Shown: positions 42,636 through 52,135, numbered from the stretch's first letter. The stretch: DNA of 64,000 bases from CAYZJV01 sp964473245 (GCA_964473245.1 CAYYOL010000002.1:1-64000); one strand, 5' to 3'. Program-made: numbers and translations. The notes: generated by a model from the sequence alone, not told the origin.

Positions 42636-42869
42636 AGAGCTGCGGTACAGCGGATGCTCCACTATATCGATGATCATCTGCAAGAGACTTTTTCACTGCA
42701 TCAACTTGCTCAGGCTGCATGGTATTCTCCCTGGCATAGCGCGCGTATGTTCAAGGAGGTGACCGGAATGCCTCGGTTGTACTAGGTGCGACGTAGACGA
42801 CTGAGCGAAGCGGCCAAAGAGTTGCAAGATGATGATCGTTCAGGGCCTCCGGTTCGTCCGGTGAACTGA
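42636..42869 (+). pseudogene. Remnant of an AraC/XylS-family DNA-binding domain
   Basis: One plus-strand frame reads QRMLHYIDDHLQETFSLHQL, then AQAAWYSPWHSARMFKEVTG, MPRLY, a TAG stop at 42783-42785, then VRRRRLSEAAKELQ. This is the AraC helix-turn-helix domain, in which the position of the stop normally encodes a residue before IRRRRL. No start codon or effector domain lies upstream, since a TAG at 42633 closes the frame. It is a fragment with an internal stop, so it is non-functional as a full regulator. Confidence 0.72.
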
Positions 42870-42874
42870 CAGTA

Positions 42875-42907
42875 TACAAAAAGGTGGAGCATTTCAGCTC
42901 CACCTTT
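42875..42907 (-). terminator. Terminator of efp
   Basis: AAAGGTGGAGC (42880-42890) and GCTCCACCTTT (42897-42907) form an 11-bp stem with a 6-nt loop. On the minus strand it follows efp and is succeeded by a run of T. Confidence 0.88.
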
Positions 42908-42924
42908 GTTGCAGTATAACCAAT

Positions 42925-43488
42925 CTACTTGTTTACCCGCTCTATGTACTCCTTGGTCTCTGTGTTCACCAGAATCTTCTCACCCTGCTTGATGAAGATA
43001 GGAACACGGACTACAAGACCGGTCTCTGTGGTGACACTCTTCGTCGCCCCTGTGACAGTATCTCCCTTTATGGCCTCTTCTGCCTCGGCGACTTCATAGA
43101 CAACCTTTGTCGGAACCTGAATATCGAGCGGCTGGTGCTCCCAGAAGGTGACTCGGTAGGTCTCTCCCTCTTTCATGATGAACTGGTAGTCCTCGAACGT
43201 TGTCATGGGTACTTCAATTTGCTCGTAGGTCTCGGTCATCATGAAATGGAAGATCTCGCCATCGTTGTACAGGTACTGACAGTCACGATCCTCAACCGTG
43301 ATATCCTCCGCGTTGTCCTGGGTCTTCATGGTCTCACGAAGCACCTGACCGGTTGCCGGGCTCTTGAGTTTGAGCCGGACGAAAGCCGAGCCCTTTCCTG
43401 GATTCACGAATTCTCTCTCCACGCAGATGAAGGGCTGTCCCTTAATCAGCAGCGCGGTCCCCTTGTCTATCTGACCTGCTTTAATCAT
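42925..43488 (-). CDS. efp: Elongation factor P with modifiable lysine
   Basis: EF-P enters the ribosomal E site and rescues stalling at polyproline. The 187-residue product has the three-barrel layout and the domain I loop VNPGKGSAFVR. The Lys in PGKG is the position modified by beta-lysylation in gammaproteobacteria. That fits the adjacent epmA gene (same strand, 183 nt upstream) and the aminomutase gene across the terminator. The ribosome site is weak (GAGGT). Confidence 0.95.
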   Translation of the reverse strand: MIKAGQIDKGTALLIKGQPFICVEREFVNPGKGSAFVRLKLKSPATGQVLRETMKTQDNAEDITVEDRDCQYLYNDGEIFHFMMTETYEQIEVPMTTFEDYQFIMKEGETYRVTFWEHQPLDIQVPTKVVYEVAEAEEAIKGDTVTGATKSVTTETGLVVRVPIFIKQGEKILVNTETKEYIERVNK

Positions 43489-43671
43489 TAATATACCTCG
43501 TACATTGTGCGGAATCGGAACTGGTGATCTGTACCAATCTAATCTTTGCTTCTCCTGGGCCTATCGAACAGATGGACATCCTCGTGTCAGCTCAGATATC
43601 TTCGCTTCCTTGTCCTTACATCGGTCCGATCCGCTCCAAGCTCATCGGCAAGGTTATGCCGTTACAGATCA

Positions 43672-44661
43672 CTAGTGGCCGTCGGCCATCATATCAGAAA
43701 CGGTGAATAAAATCAAATCCCCTATCGTCTTGTATCCTCTCTGGAGCATGAGGAGCCGGTCGAAGCCGAGAGCTACTCCGGAACAGGGAGGAAAGTCGTT
43801 GAATATTTTTGCGAAATGAGGATCGATATCGGGAATGACCTCACCACTTTGTGCACGTTCAGATGATAATAGGGCATACTGCTCACGGTAATAGTGTTCA
43901 ACAACTGTCGGATCTCGCTCCTCATCGTAGCAGTTCGCCAACTCGATGGAACCTGCATAGAGTTCCCATCGCCTCCGATACGGTCGTCCCTCGGTCTCCT
44001 TTGCAAGACACACGATCTGTTTTGGATACTCGGTCAGCACCAGAGGCTTCTCTTGGGGAAGGTTTGGTTCGACAAAGTTGAGAAAAATCCGGTGAAACGT
44101 CTCTTCCCAGCTCTCTGGAGCATCGGGAACATGGAGGCCGAGTCGCTTAGCGACCCCTCGAAGATCGTTGCGCGATTGAGTGGAATCGAGGTCGAACCCA
44201 GCATATCTGCTACACGCTTCGGCAACAGTCATGACACGAAACGGGGGAAGTAAGTACTCAGGTGTTCCCTGCGGTGCACTTTTTACAAGCAGCTCCTCGG
44301 TGATTGCAATGGAATCCTGTTCATCTGCCCCGACGGTATAGTATTCGAGCATGGTGAATTCAGGGTTGTGATAGCTGCCGATCTGCTCTCGATTCCTGAA
44401 GCAGTGGGAGAACTGATAGATGCTCCGCTTTGTCTCTGCAATGATCTGCTTCATGAAGACCTCGGGAGAGGGGACCAGATAGAGCTCCCGTGAACCATGA
44501 AATTCGCTTATGTATTGCGTGGCGAAGTTCGCGATCGTCGGTTCGGGGATAAGGTGGGTCGAGAGCAGTGGAGTCTCGACCTCGAGGTATCCTGCTTGGT
44601 CAAACCATGAGCGCATGGAGCGCATGAGATTGCTTCTCTGTTCAATCGCCTGTATCTGCAT
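43672..44661 (-). CDS. epmA: EF-P lysine ligase EpmA (PoxA/GenX)
   Basis: The 329-residue product is a stand-alone class II lysyl-tRNA synthetase catalytic core lacking the anticodon-binding domain, the hallmark of EpmA, which attaches beta-lysine to EF-P. Class II motifs are visible: FLEVETPLL-like motif 1 (YLEVETPLLS), motif 2 (FRNREQIGSYHNPEFTMLEYY) and motif 3 (GVALGFDRLLML). No Shine-Dalgarno precedes ATG 44661; instead a TATAGT box ends 6 nt before it. It is divergent from mnmE. Confidence 0.92.
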   Translation of the reverse strand: MQIQAIEQRSNLMRSMRSWFDQAGYLEVETPLLSTHLIPEPTIANFATQYISEFHGSRELYLVPSPEVFMKQIIAETKRSIYQFSHCFRNREQIGSYHNPEFTMLEYYTVGADEQDSIAITEELLVKSAPQGTPEYLLPPFRVMTVAEACSRYAGFDLDSTQSRNDLRGVAKRLGLHVPDAPESWEETFHRIFLNFVEPNLPQEKPLVLTEYPKQIVCLAKETEGRPYRRRWELYAGSIELANCYDEERDPTVVEHYYREQYALLSSERAQSGEVIPDIDPHFAKIFNDFPPCSGVALGFDRLLMLQRGYKTIGDLILFTVSDMMADGH

Positions 44662-44667
44662 GCGACG

Positions 44668-44696
44668 ACTATACCGAGTGTTCCAGTGTTTGTAAA
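44668..44696 (-). promoter_or_regulatory. Promoter of epmA, predicting a leaderless mRNA
   Basis: On the minus strand TTTACA (complement of 44691-44696) and TATAGT (complement of 44668-44673) are 17 bp apart, each one mismatch from consensus. The -10 ends 6 nt before ATG 44661. Confidence 0.7.
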
Positions 44697-44707
44697 GAAA
44701 GGTGATA

Positions 44708-44736
44708 TGGACACGTGGTGATTGCTTCCGTATACT
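44708..44736 (+). promoter_or_regulatory. Promoter of the mnmE operon, predicting a leaderless mRNA
   Basis: TGGACA (44708-44713) and TATACT (44731-44736) are 17 bp apart, each one mismatch from consensus. The -10 ends 7 nt before ATG 44744. It is back-to-back with the epmA promoter, 11 bp between the -35 boxes. Confidence 0.7.
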
Positions 44737-44743
44737 TGAGCGG

Positions 44744-46111
44744 ATGAAAGGTAATTCCTACGATACTGAAGATATGATATTTGCCCTTGCCACCCCATGG
44801 GGCACTGGAGCACTTGCTGTGATTCGCGTCTCCGGAGGAGGGTGTATCCAGGCGCTGCAACCGCTGTTCAGCCGCCCGAAGGCACTTAGCCGAGCTGCGT
44901 CTCATACACTCGTTCACGGTCAGATCAAAGATAACGAATCTGGCGAGCCGGTGGACGACGTACTTATCTCTGTGTTCAAAGAGGGGCGAGGTTTTACAAA
45001 GGAGGAGAGTGTCGAGATCTCCTGCCATGGAAGCATGGCTGGTGTTGAAGCGATCTTCAAACTCCTCAAGCGTATTGGTATGCGACCCGCGAGCCCCGGT
45101 GAATTCACCTTCCGCGCATTCATGCATGGATCGATGGACCTCACACAGGCAGAGGCGGTCATGGAAATCGTGGCAAGTGAATCGCAGCTGGCGCATTCAC
45201 TGGCACTCGGGAGACTGGAGGGGAACCTCCATGCTCTGATCGAGGAGATCAAGCAGATAGTGCTCCAAGCAGTCGCTGTGATCGAAGTGCAGCTCGACTA
45301 CGCAGAGGACGAGATCTCCGGTGATGTCGATTTTCCGTACGCACCACTCGAACATGCACAGGCAAGGATTGAAACGCTTCTTGCTACCTACTCGGTGGGG
45401 AAGCTCTACGGCGAAGGAGCTCGTGTAGTACTTGCAGGGTCGACCAACGCTGGTAAGTCCACACTCTTTAATCTACTGCTCCGGGAGGAGCGGTCGATCG
45501 TCTCCGATGTACACGGGACCACTCGTGATTTCATAGAATCGAAAACCGTTCTCGATGGTATTCCGATCAGACTCTACGACACGGCGGGACTACGGGATTC
45601 GATCGATACGATCGAACAGGAGGGTATCCGGCGAACGAAGCGACTGCTCGATGAAGCCGATCTCATTCTACTCATGCTCGATGGTACCGAGCACGACGAG
45701 GAGTCTGCTGCCCGATATGGTGCACTGCTCGAAGATCCGCGATGTATCGTGGTGTGGAACAAGACGGATCTGACCGTGAGGCCACCGTTGCCCGGAAGTT
45801 TTCCACTGAGTGCGAAAAAGGGGGAAGGGTTCCCACGCCTGCGTGACGAGATGGTGCGCAGATTGAGGAAAGATGCAAAGCGACCTGGCGAACACGATAT
45901 CGTGATAGAGTCCTCTCGACAACGTGACGAGCTTCATCGTGCCCAAGAAGCTATTGATCAGGCAATCGACCTGGCGCATCAAAACGTCCCATTGGATATC
46001 GTAGCTGTCGAACTTGGAGAGGCACTCGATGCTTTGGGTTCACTGACCGGAGAGGTCGCTTCTTCGGATATTCTGGAACAGATCTTCAGCGGATTTTGTG
46101 TAGGTAAGTAG
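44744..46111 (+). CDS. mnmE: tRNA modification GTPase MnmE
   Basis: MnmE works with MnmG to put (carboxymethyl)aminomethyl groups on wobble U34 of tRNAs. The 455-residue product has the folate-binding N-domain (DTEDMIFALATP...VIRVSG), helical domain, an inserted G domain with P-loop GSTNAGKSTL, DTAGLR and NKTD, and the catalytic C-terminal FCVGK. ATG 44744 gives the family's usual N-terminus and lies directly after a -10 box; the frame is open 14 codons further but without conserved residues. First gene of mnmE-mnmG-rsmG-uppP-ftsK. Confidence 0.95.
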   Translation: MKGNSYDTEDMIFALATPWGTGALAVIRVSGGGCIQALQPLFSRPKALSRAASHTLVHGQIKDNESGEPVDDVLISVFKEGRGFTKEESVEISCHGSMAGVEAIFKLLKRIGMRPASPGEFTFRAFMHGSMDLTQAEAVMEIVASESQLAHSLALGRLEGNLHALIEEIKQIVLQAVAVIEVQLDYAEDEISGDVDFPYAPLEHAQARIETLLATYSVGKLYGEGARVVLAGSTNAGKSTLFNLLLREERSIVSDVHGTTRDFIESKTVLDGIPIRLYDTAGLRDSIDTIEQEGIRRTKRLLDEADLILLMLDGTEHDEESAARYGALLEDPRCIVVWNKTDLTVRPPLPGSFPLSAKKGEGFPRLRDEMVRRLRKDAKRPGEHDIVIESSRQRDELHRAQEAIDQAIDLAHQNVPLDIVAVELGEALDALGSLTGEVASSDILEQIFSGFCVGK

Positions 46112-46112
46112 T

Positions 46113-47927
46113 ATGGATTATGATGCAGTTGTCATAGGGGCCGGCCACGCCGGCATAGAAGCAGCTCTTGCTCTTGCGAGACTCTCGTTCAGCACCATGC
46201 TGATCACGCAGAATCTCGATGCAATTGGACGGCTCTCCTGCAACCCGGCTATCGGGGGGCTGGCGAAGGGGAATCTTGTACGGGAAATCGACGCACTCGG
46301 TGGGGAGATGGCTCATATCATCGACCAATCCATGATCCAGTTCCGGGTGCTCAATAGAAGGCGAGGCCCGGCAGTCCAGGCTCCGCGTGCCCAGGCGGAC
46401 AAGTTCACCTATCATAGAGTGGCAAAAGAGACGGTTGAAGCTCAGAAGAATCTTGCACTGTTTCAGGATACGGTGGTAGATATCCTACTCGACGCCGATG
46501 GAGATACCTGTGTCGGAGTCGTGACCGAGCGGGGGCACACCATCGGTGCAAAGACTGTGGTTCTCACCACCGGCACCTTCATGGAGGGGAAGATATTCAT
46601 CGGGGAGTACGAAGCCTCATCTGGACGCCTCGGGGAGCCCGCTGCTATCGGACTCGGAACAGCTCTCAGGCAGAAGGGGTTCACCGTGGGAAGGTTGAAG
46701 ACGGGAACTCCTGCCAGAGTGAGAAAGTCTACCATCGATTTCTCGATGATGGAGCTCCAACCTGGCGACGAGCTCATGATGCCGTTCTCGTTCGACTATG
46801 AGTCGGTGAATCGACCGTCACTTCCCTGCCATATCACCTACACCAACGATCGTACCCACGAGATCATTCAGTCGAATATTGGGAGAAGTCCACTCTACGG
46901 TGGAAAAATCACCGGTACAGGACCTCGTTATTGCCCTTCGATCGAAGATAAAGTGGTTAGATTTCCCGATCGGGATCGGCACCATATCTTTGTTGAGCCA
47001 GAGGGACTCGGCACTGAGGAGATGTATCTCAATGGAATAAGCTCCTCACTTCCCGAGGATGTACAACAAGATTTCATCCACTCGATCAGAGGCCTTGAAC
47101 ATGCAGAGATCATGCGACCTGCCTATGCAGTGGAGTACGACTATCTCGATCCCATGCAACTCTACCCGTCGCTTGAAACGAAACAGGTCGCCAATCTGTT
47201 CATAGCGGGACAGACCAATGGAACCAGCGGGTATGAGGAGGCAGCCTGTCAGGGGCTCATGGCTGGAATCAATGCAGCTCGGAAGCTGTTGGGAGAGTCT
47301 CCGCTCATTCTCGATAGGACCGAAGCATACACCGGTGTATTGATCGACGATCTAGTCACCAAGGGGACGAAAGAGCCGTATCGCATGTTCACCTCACGTG
47401 CGGAGTACCGCCTCAATCTTCGTCATGACAGTGCAGACCAACGACTCACACCGAAAGGGTTTTCGGTAGGGTTGCAGGGAGCAGAGGCTATGGAACGTCT
47501 CGAATACAAACTGCAGCAGATCGAACTGGTGAAGGAGCTTCTTCAGAAGCGGAAGATGGACGGTCGTCGCGCGATAGACCATCTTCGGAAACCGGAGATC
47601 TCGATAGATGATTTGCTGCAGACCGTTGAGGAACTCTCTTTGTACGAGCCTTCGGTGCGGTATCAGGCTGAGCTTGATATCAAATACGAAGGGTATGTGA
47701 AGAGACAGGAGAGACAGGTGGATCGGTTTTCCAGAATGGAGCGAATAGCTATACCGTCCGACTTCAACTACGATGCGGTCGAAGGTATATCCACTGAGTC
47801 TCGAGAGAAATTAAAAGCGGTAAGACCACTCTCAGTCGGTCAAGCGGGGCGAATCTCGGGAGTACGGACGAGTGACTTGGCGATTCTCATGGTGGTGCTA
47901 GGACGTAAGGAGTCTCATGATGCATAG
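46113..47927 (+). CDS. mnmG: tRNA uridine modification enzyme MnmG (GidA)
   Basis: The 604-residue flavoprotein starts with the FAD-binding fingerprint VVIGAGHAGIEAAL. It carries the GidA signatures SCNPAIGGLAKGNLVREIDALGG and GQTNGTSGYEEAACQGLMAGINA. It partners with MnmE in the tRNA U34 pathway. It starts 1 nt after the mnmE stop and overlaps rsmG by 11 nt. Length is close to the family's usual 620-630, ending without the longest C-terminal helix extension. Confidence 0.95.
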   Translation: MDYDAVVIGAGHAGIEAALALARLSFSTMLITQNLDAIGRLSCNPAIGGLAKGNLVREIDALGGEMAHIIDQSMIQFRVLNRRRGPAVQAPRAQADKFTYHRVAKETVEAQKNLALFQDTVVDILLDADGDTCVGVVTERGHTIGAKTVVLTTGTFMEGKIFIGEYEASSGRLGEPAAIGLGTALRQKGFTVGRLKTGTPARVRKSTIDFSMMELQPGDELMMPFSFDYESVNRPSLPCHITYTNDRTHEIIQSNIGRSPLYGGKITGTGPRYCPSIEDKVVRFPDRDRHHIFVEPEGLGTEEMYLNGISSSLPEDVQQDFIHSIRGLEHAEIMRPAYAVEYDYLDPMQLYPSLETKQVANLFIAGQTNGTSGYEEAACQGLMAGINAARKLLGESPLILDRTEAYTGVLIDDLVTKGTKEPYRMFTSRAEYRLNLRHDSADQRLTPKGFSVGLQGAEAMERLEYKLQQIELVKELLQKRKMDGRRAIDHLRKPEISIDDLLQTVEELSLYEPSVRYQAELDIKYEGYVKRQERQVDRFSRMERIAIPSDFNYDAVEGISTESREKLKAVRPLSVGQAGRISGVRTSDLAILMVVLGRKESHDA

Positions 47928-48621
47928 GGACATCGACCAGGACCTCCAGCTATTCGAAGAGGGACTCGCACTGCTTGGACTCTCGATGGATTCTGGTCAG
48001 CGAACGCAGATGCGAACCTATATCAGTGAAGTCTATCTCTTCAACGGAACGTACCGACTGGTTGGCGCAGAGGGGAGGGAGTTCGTGATCAAGCACTTGC
48101 TCGACTCGGTTGCTCCCGTTGCGCTGTTCAAGTCGATCATCGACTCGTATCCCGGCAACGTACGGTTGTGCGATGTCGGTTCCGGTGCAGGTCTCCCTGG
48201 AATTCCTCTGGCTATCATGCTTGGCGATCTCCCAATTTCTCTGATTGAGCGAATGGGAAGAAGGGCAGGGTTTCTCCAGAATGCACTTGCCATGTGTAAC
48301 CTTCATGGTCGTGTGGAGGTTATTCAAAGAGACCTCTCTGAGGTGAAAGATCAATTTGAGGTCGTCACATTCAGGGCGTTTCACCCGCTGTCTGACATCA
48401 TCCGCCCCATCGGCTCTCTCGTCGCCGAACGGGGATATGTTTGTGCATACAAGGGAAAAGTTGAGGCACTTATGCGTGAGCTCGACCAACTGGATGCCCT
48501 TATGCGTGACCGAACCGGGGGAAGTGCAATCGAATGGAATCGTCGAATCGTGCCGGTGCATGTCCCCTTCCTCGATGCTCCGCGTACCATGTGTGTGTTG
48601 CAGAAGGGTGAAAACGGGTAG
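47917..48621 (+). CDS. rsmG: 16S rRNA m7G527 methyltransferase RsmG (GidB)
   Basis: The 234-residue SAM enzyme has the N-terminal helical FNGTYRLVG-like segment and motif I LCDVGSGAGLPGIPLAI. A LIERMGRRAGFLQ stretch and VTFRAFHPL follow, typical of RsmG, which methylates G527 of 16S rRNA. It overlaps mnmG by 11 nt and precedes uppP by 10 nt, the common mnmE-mnmG-rsmG arrangement. Confidence 0.92.
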   Translation: MMHRDIDQDLQLFEEGLALLGLSMDSGQRTQMRTYISEVYLFNGTYRLVGAEGREFVIKHLLDSVAPVALFKSIIDSYPGNVRLCDVGSGAGLPGIPLAIMLGDLPISLIERMGRRAGFLQNALAMCNLHGRVEVIQRDLSEVKDQFEVVTFRAFHPLSDIIRPIGSLVAERGYVCAYKGKVEALMRELDQLDALMRDRTGGSAIEWNRRIVPVHVPFLDAPRTMCVLQKGENG

Positions 48622-48631
48622 AGGAGTGTGT

Positions 48632-49435
48632 ATGACTGTTTTAGAGGGGTTACTGCTTGGAATAATTCAGGGACTCACCGAGTTCCTACCGGTCTCGAGT
48701 TCAGGACATCTGGTTCTCGCCCGTAATTTCATGGAGATTGGTTCCGTTCCCCTTCTGTTCGATGTCATACTCCATGTCGCTACATTGTTCGTGATCGTCT
48801 ACCATTACCGTGTGAAGATTGGTGGACTGTTCGGTGCTGCGATCAGGTTCGTGACCAGAAAATCCGAACCAGCAGATTCCGAAGACCTTCAGATGATACT
48901 CCTTGTGATCGGTGCCACTATTCTGACGGTTGTCGTGGCTCTTGCGCTGAGGATGACCAATTTGGATGGGGAGTCTACCCGAATTGTCTCTCTGCTGTTG
49001 CTTATCACAGCGGCACTATTGGCTTCTACGTCATTCGTGGAACGGCTCATTACACCTAAGCGAGGCTACCATTGGATCCAAGCAGTAGTGACCGGTATCG
49101 CTCAAGGGTTCGGAACACTCGCTGGAATCAGTCGTTCGGGCATAACGATAACAGCGTCGCTTTGGACCGGTATGTCTCGAGAGAAGTCGGGCGAATACGC
49201 ATTCATCCTCTCGATCCCCGCAGTACTCGGGGCACTCGTTCTTACCCTTGCAGAGGATGGGCAGGGTGCTGCACAGGTTGGATTTCTGCCGACTGCTGTC
49301 GGATTCATAGCTTCGTTTTTCGTTGGTCTTGCTGCGCTACGACTTCTGCTCTGGATGGTGAAACGGGCAAGGCTTTGGTATTTTACGATCTATCTGACGA
49401 TAGTCGGGTTGTTAGGATTGTTCTTCGCAGTATAA
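48632..49435 (+). CDS. uppP: Undecaprenyl-diphosphatase UppP (BacA)
   Basis: The 267-residue membrane phosphatase recycles the lipid carrier used for peptidoglycan. It has the two conserved motifs: GLTEFLPVSSSGHL at the N-terminus and GISRSGIT in the second half. About eight membrane helices are visible. ATG 48632 has GAGGAG upstream; the longer frame runs backward inside rsmG and is a shadow. It lies between rsmG and ftsK in one transcription unit. Confidence 0.93.
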   Translation: MTVLEGLLLGIIQGLTEFLPVSSSGHLVLARNFMEIGSVPLLFDVILHVATLFVIVYHYRVKIGGLFGAAIRFVTRKSEPADSEDLQMILLVIGATILTVVVALALRMTNLDGESTRIVSLLLLITAALLASTSFVERLITPKRGYHWIQAVVTGIAQGFGTLAGISRSGITITASLWTGMSREKSGEYAFILSIPAVLGALVLTLAEDGQGAAQVGFLPTAVGFIASFFVGLAALRLLLWMVKRARLWYFTIYLTIVGLLGLFFAV

Positions 49436-49453
49436 TGTGAGGAGGAGGATGCT

Positions 49454-52135
49454 GTGCGTGTGCGAAAATTCCCATTGGTGATCTCGATTCTCTGCCTTGT
49501 TGCTGGGATTGTCGCAATCCTGCCAGTCGTCCTCCCCGATCAGCTCTATACAATGGTACCCTGGAACGGAGAGTTGAGTCTCCTTTTGGAGTCGGTACAT
49601 GCTCATGGCATTCCGACTCTCTTTGATGGACAATACGAACCGTATACCATCTCCGCTCTCCTGTTCGCTTGGGCTCTCTTCTTTATTCTCACTATGCGAG
49701 CTCCCGCTTTCTGGTGGATGGCCCCCTACAGTCTCCTGGTGATCTACACCCTGTTTCTGTTCACTCAGCTCCGATCAGGACACACTGAACCGGTGTTTCT
49801 CCTCTCTCGACTCAGCCGTGAGCCGACTATGGGTAGTATACTCATCATCCTCACACTCTTACTGGAACTCACGGTCGCACTGCTTGTTCTGATTGTCTCG
49901 CTTCGAATTCATCGCCGATACCGAACTCGCATGGAAGATGGCTCTCAAGCGAACCGTAAGATAACCCAAAGGGAGAACCGGAAGGAGGAGCGCAGACGAG
50001 AGAAGGAGCTCAAACGGGAGCTGAAGAGGGAGCAAAAACGGGTGAAGCGAGCCGCTCGAAAGCAAAAAAAATCTTCATCGGATGATACTGAAGATGAGTC
50101 TGCACTTGTCACTGTGGAAAATGGTGAGTACGAGGATAGCCCCCAGCGGAGTTCGTTTACATCCACAACTGTTCAGAGAGATTTTGATACCGATGCTCCG
50201 CTCGAGTTCCCTCCGATGCCCGAGCTTCCTCAACTCAAGACGATAGCCAGACAATCACACGCGGAAGGTCTCTATGTGGGGAGTGTGAAAGTACGAGATG
50301 ATGAATCGGTACTTCTTGCAGATACTCCGGTCGAGAGTATCGATGAGCCAGATGAGACCCCGCCTGGAAGAACATACGATCCAATTCCTTCTCTCCGCAA
50401 ACAAATGGAGAGAGAAGCCGAATCGGCACCGTTCGAAGTTCCTTCATCCCTTCCGAAAGCGAAGGAGCGAGCCAAACCGGCGAAGGAGAGTTCAGCAGTA
50501 TTTGATGCGGCAGTCGAAACGAGTGAGCACACGCAAGGCAGAAGAGACACGACACGTGATCAGAAACAGCCTGCTGTCAAAGAGGTGAAGGAGAGTCCGG
50601 ATCAGGCTCCCATACCGCCCGAGGTGATACAGGAGGAGGATGTCGATCTGGTCAGTGGAGTCGGCGGACTCGTCTCATCGAACGCTGGAACCTCGGCTCT
50701 CCTTACCCGGAACCGGGTACGATATAATTTCCCATCCGAGGATCTCCTTGATACCTATCCCGATCATGTCGCCGAGGTGGATGCATTGACTCGGGAAGCG
50801 GGCGAGAATCTTATAGAGACTCTGAAGCAGTTCAAGATAGAAGCTACCCTCATGAATATTGTGAAGGGACCGACGGTCACCATGTACGAGGTCTCGCCAG
50901 CCCCTGGAGTCCGCGTAAGTTCGATCATCAGTCTATCGGATAATATCGCACTGCAGCTTGCGGCGAGACAGGTGCGTATCGTGGCACCTATTCCCGGCAA
51001 GCAGGCGGTTGGTATCGAGGTCCCAAACTCGAACCGTGCAATTATCGGATTCAAGGACTTGCTCCCTACTATCGATGCCAAAACATATCAGGTTCCGATG
51101 ATTCTCGGTAGGAAGATCACCGGCGAACCGGTGGTCATCGAGATTACGCAGACTCCCCACCTCCTCATAGCAGGTGCAACCGGATCGGGAAAATCGGTAT
51201 GTGTGAACTCGCTGATCAGCTCCATCCTCTACAGGAGATCACCGAAAGAGGTGAGGCTCATTCTGGTGGACCCGAAGATTGTTGAGCTCCGTGTCTACAA
51301 TGGTATCCCGCATCTGTTGACTCCGGTGATCACCGAACCGAAGAAGACGATCAAGGCGCTCGAGTTCTGTCTGTATGAGATGGAGCGGAGATATAAGTTG
51401 CTGAATGCGCTTGCGGTGCGGAATATCGCTGCATACAACAAAAAGATCAAGGATTTGAAACTTGCCCGCGAACGTCTTCCGTATATCGTTGTGGTGATAG
51501 ACGAGTTTGCAGATCTCATGACCACAGTAGGGAAGGAGCTCGAGACACTGCTTGCACGACTTGCGGCAATGGCTCGGGCAGTCGGAATCCACCTTGTTCT
51601 AGCCACGCAGAGACCATCTGCGAATGTCATTACAGGAATTATCAAATCGAATATTCCAACTAGGATCGCATTCATGGTTGCGAGCCAGATCGACAGTAGG
51701 ATCATCATAGACGAGACCGGAGCGGAGAAGCTCCTTGGGAGAGGGGATATGTTGTTCGCTCCCGGTTGGGATCCGAACTCGGTCCGTATTCAGGGAGCAT
51801 TCCTCAGTGACGAGGAGGTCGAACGAATCGTTGAATACGCTAAGACTCAAGGAGAACCCGACTATCTGGATGAAGGCTTCTTCGAAGACGACGATTCGGG
51901 AAACGGTGACGATGACGATGATACTGCTTCCGACGATTCGAGCGATGAAGCGCTCATGGAGAAGGCACTTAAGATCGTGGTGGAACGACAAAGTGCCTCA
52001 GCATCGTATCTCCAGAGACGGCTGAAGATTGGCTACAATCGTGCAGCCAGACTCGTTGAGCAGATGGAAGATGACGGTCTTGTTGGTCCTGCAAGGGGAA
52101 GCAAACCGCGTGAACTGTTGAAGTACCCAGAGTGA
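49454..52135 (+). CDS. ftsK: DNA translocase FtsK/SpoIIIE
   Basis: The 893-residue protein pumps chromosomal DNA through the closing septum. It has four N-terminal membrane helices within residues 1-150, and a long charged, low-complexity linker (about 160-410) that includes a Lys/Arg/Glu-rich coil. The motor domain has Walker A GATGSGKSVCVNSL and Walker B VVVIDEFADLM, followed by LLARLAAMARAVGIHLVLATQRPS. After an Asp-rich spacer comes a winged-helix gamma domain (SASYLQRRLKIGYNRAARLVEQME). GTG 49454 is the start behind GGAGGAGG. Confidence 0.94.
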   Translation: MRVRKFPLVISILCLVAGIVAILPVVLPDQLYTMVPWNGELSLLLESVHAHGIPTLFDGQYEPYTISALLFAWALFFILTMRAPAFWWMAPYSLLVIYTLFLFTQLRSGHTEPVFLLSRLSREPTMGSILIILTLLLELTVALLVLIVSLRIHRRYRTRMEDGSQANRKITQRENRKEERRREKELKRELKREQKRVKRAARKQKKSSSDDTEDESALVTVENGEYEDSPQRSSFTSTTVQRDFDTDAPLEFPPMPELPQLKTIARQSHAEGLYVGSVKVRDDESVLLADTPVESIDEPDETPPGRTYDPIPSLRKQMEREAESAPFEVPSSLPKAKERAKPAKESSAVFDAAVETSEHTQGRRDTTRDQKQPAVKEVKESPDQAPIPPEVIQEEDVDLVSGVGGLVSSNAGTSALLTRNRVRYNFPSEDLLDTYPDHVAEVDALTREAGENLIETLKQFKIEATLMNIVKGPTVTMYEVSPAPGVRVSSIISLSDNIALQLAARQVRIVAPIPGKQAVGIEVPNSNRAIIGFKDLLPTIDAKTYQVPMILGRKITGEPVVIEITQTPHLLIAGATGSGKSVCVNSLISSILYRRSPKEVRLILVDPKIVELRVYNGIPHLLTPVITEPKKTIKALEFCLYEMERRYKLLNALAVRNIAAYNKKIKDLKLARERLPYIVVVIDEFADLMTTVGKELETLLARLAAMARAVGIHLVLATQRPSANVITGIIKSNIPTRIAFMVASQIDSRIIIDETGAEKLLGRGDMLFAPGWDPNSVRIQGAFLSDEEVERIVEYAKTQGEPDYLDEGFFEDDDSGNGDDDDDTASDDSSDEALMEKALKIVVERQSASASYLQRRLKIGYNRAARLVEQMEDDGLVGPARGSKPRELLKYPE

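Noticed and set aside
43489..43671. Small plus-strand open frame between efp and epmA (43524-43706)
   Set aside because: No ribosome site, no recognisable domain, and it runs into the epmA 3' end; treated as non-coding. I see no clear element in this 183-bp gap.
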